DNA of 24,678 bases from an uncultured Pseudomonadota bacterium (GTDB lineage: Bacteria; Myxococcota_A; Polyangia; HGW-17), in the NCBI GenBank assembly GCA_938004375.1, contig CALKWH010000277.1:1-24678 (forward strand), in the 5' to 3' direction. The position numbers and the translations under genes are program-made. The notes below the pieces were generated by a model. The model had not been told where the DNA came from and made no database searches. It worked only from the letters and a program-made list of their open reading frames with translations. Shown here one piece after another: positions 24,633-24,678 of this stretch; within the stretch, counting starts at the first letter, position 1, and each line of letters starts with the position of its first letter.

Positions 24633-24678
24633 AGATCGGAAGAGCACACGTCTGAACTCCAGTCACCGAATACGATCT
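24633..24678. other. Illumina TruSeq adapter remnant (right end)
   Basis: The last 46 bases begin AGATCGGAAGAGC and continue through the TruSeq index adapter with index CGAATACG, then ATCT. They are the reverse complement of the left end. Not genomic. Confidence 0.98.

Overview
This window looks like a complete contig from a high-GC member of the Myxococcota or a close deltaproteobacterial relative. Four things support that: a secreted protein ending in a MYXO-CTERM-type sorting signal (GCGC, hydrophobic stretch, RRRR), an FHA-domain sigma-54 activator (a class abundant in myxobacteria), a monomeric NADP-dependent isocitrate dehydrogenase, and many lipoproteins, three with Asn-rich (NNx)n tethers. 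Both ends (1-44 and 24633-24678) are untrimmed Illumina TruSeq adapter carrying the same index, so the biological sequence is 45-24632 and the first gene is cut by the contig end.

Layout. 45-5651 (minus): partial isocitrate dehydrogenase and a 1091-residue ankyrin-repeat lipoprotein. 5816-8434 (plus): a secreted protein with a phosphodiester-glycosidase domain, seven FG-GAP-type repeats, Cys-rich modules and a MYXO-CTERM tail. 8513-10302 (plus): a GNAT acetyltransferase overlapping an unrecognised lipoprotein. 10334-12275 (minus): metK, a TPR lipoprotein and a 67-residue protein, apparently one operon, with a short metK leader that can fold into an H-type pseudoknot beside the ribosome binding site. 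12580-16140 (plus): a zinc-ribbon membrane protein, a transglutaminase-like lipoprotein and a DJ-1 family protein. 16177-19635 (minus): two paralogous YfbK-like VWA lipoproteins with poly-Asn tethers. 19802-21052 (plus): the FHA/sigma-54 activator. 21112-23283 (minus): a phospholipase D-like lipoprotein with the same kind of tether. 23500-24568 (plus): signal peptidase II (lspA) and the ribosome rescue factor ArfB.

The common theme is the cell envelope. Seven genes encode predicted lipoproteins, one encodes a sortable surface protein, and lspA encodes the enzyme that matures lipoproteins. The most distinctive part is 16177-23283: three lipoproteins whose folded domains hang on Asn-rich tripeptide linkers surround an FHA/sigma-54 regulator. 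The two VWA genes share a near-identical 25-bp element 34-37 nt before their start codons, and one tether is built from perfect 9-bp tandem repeats that could change length without breaking the frame. The metK leader pseudoknot and a hexamer repeat found at two intergenic sites are the main non-coding signals. I saw no tRNA, rRNA, CRISPR array, transposase or phage gene.
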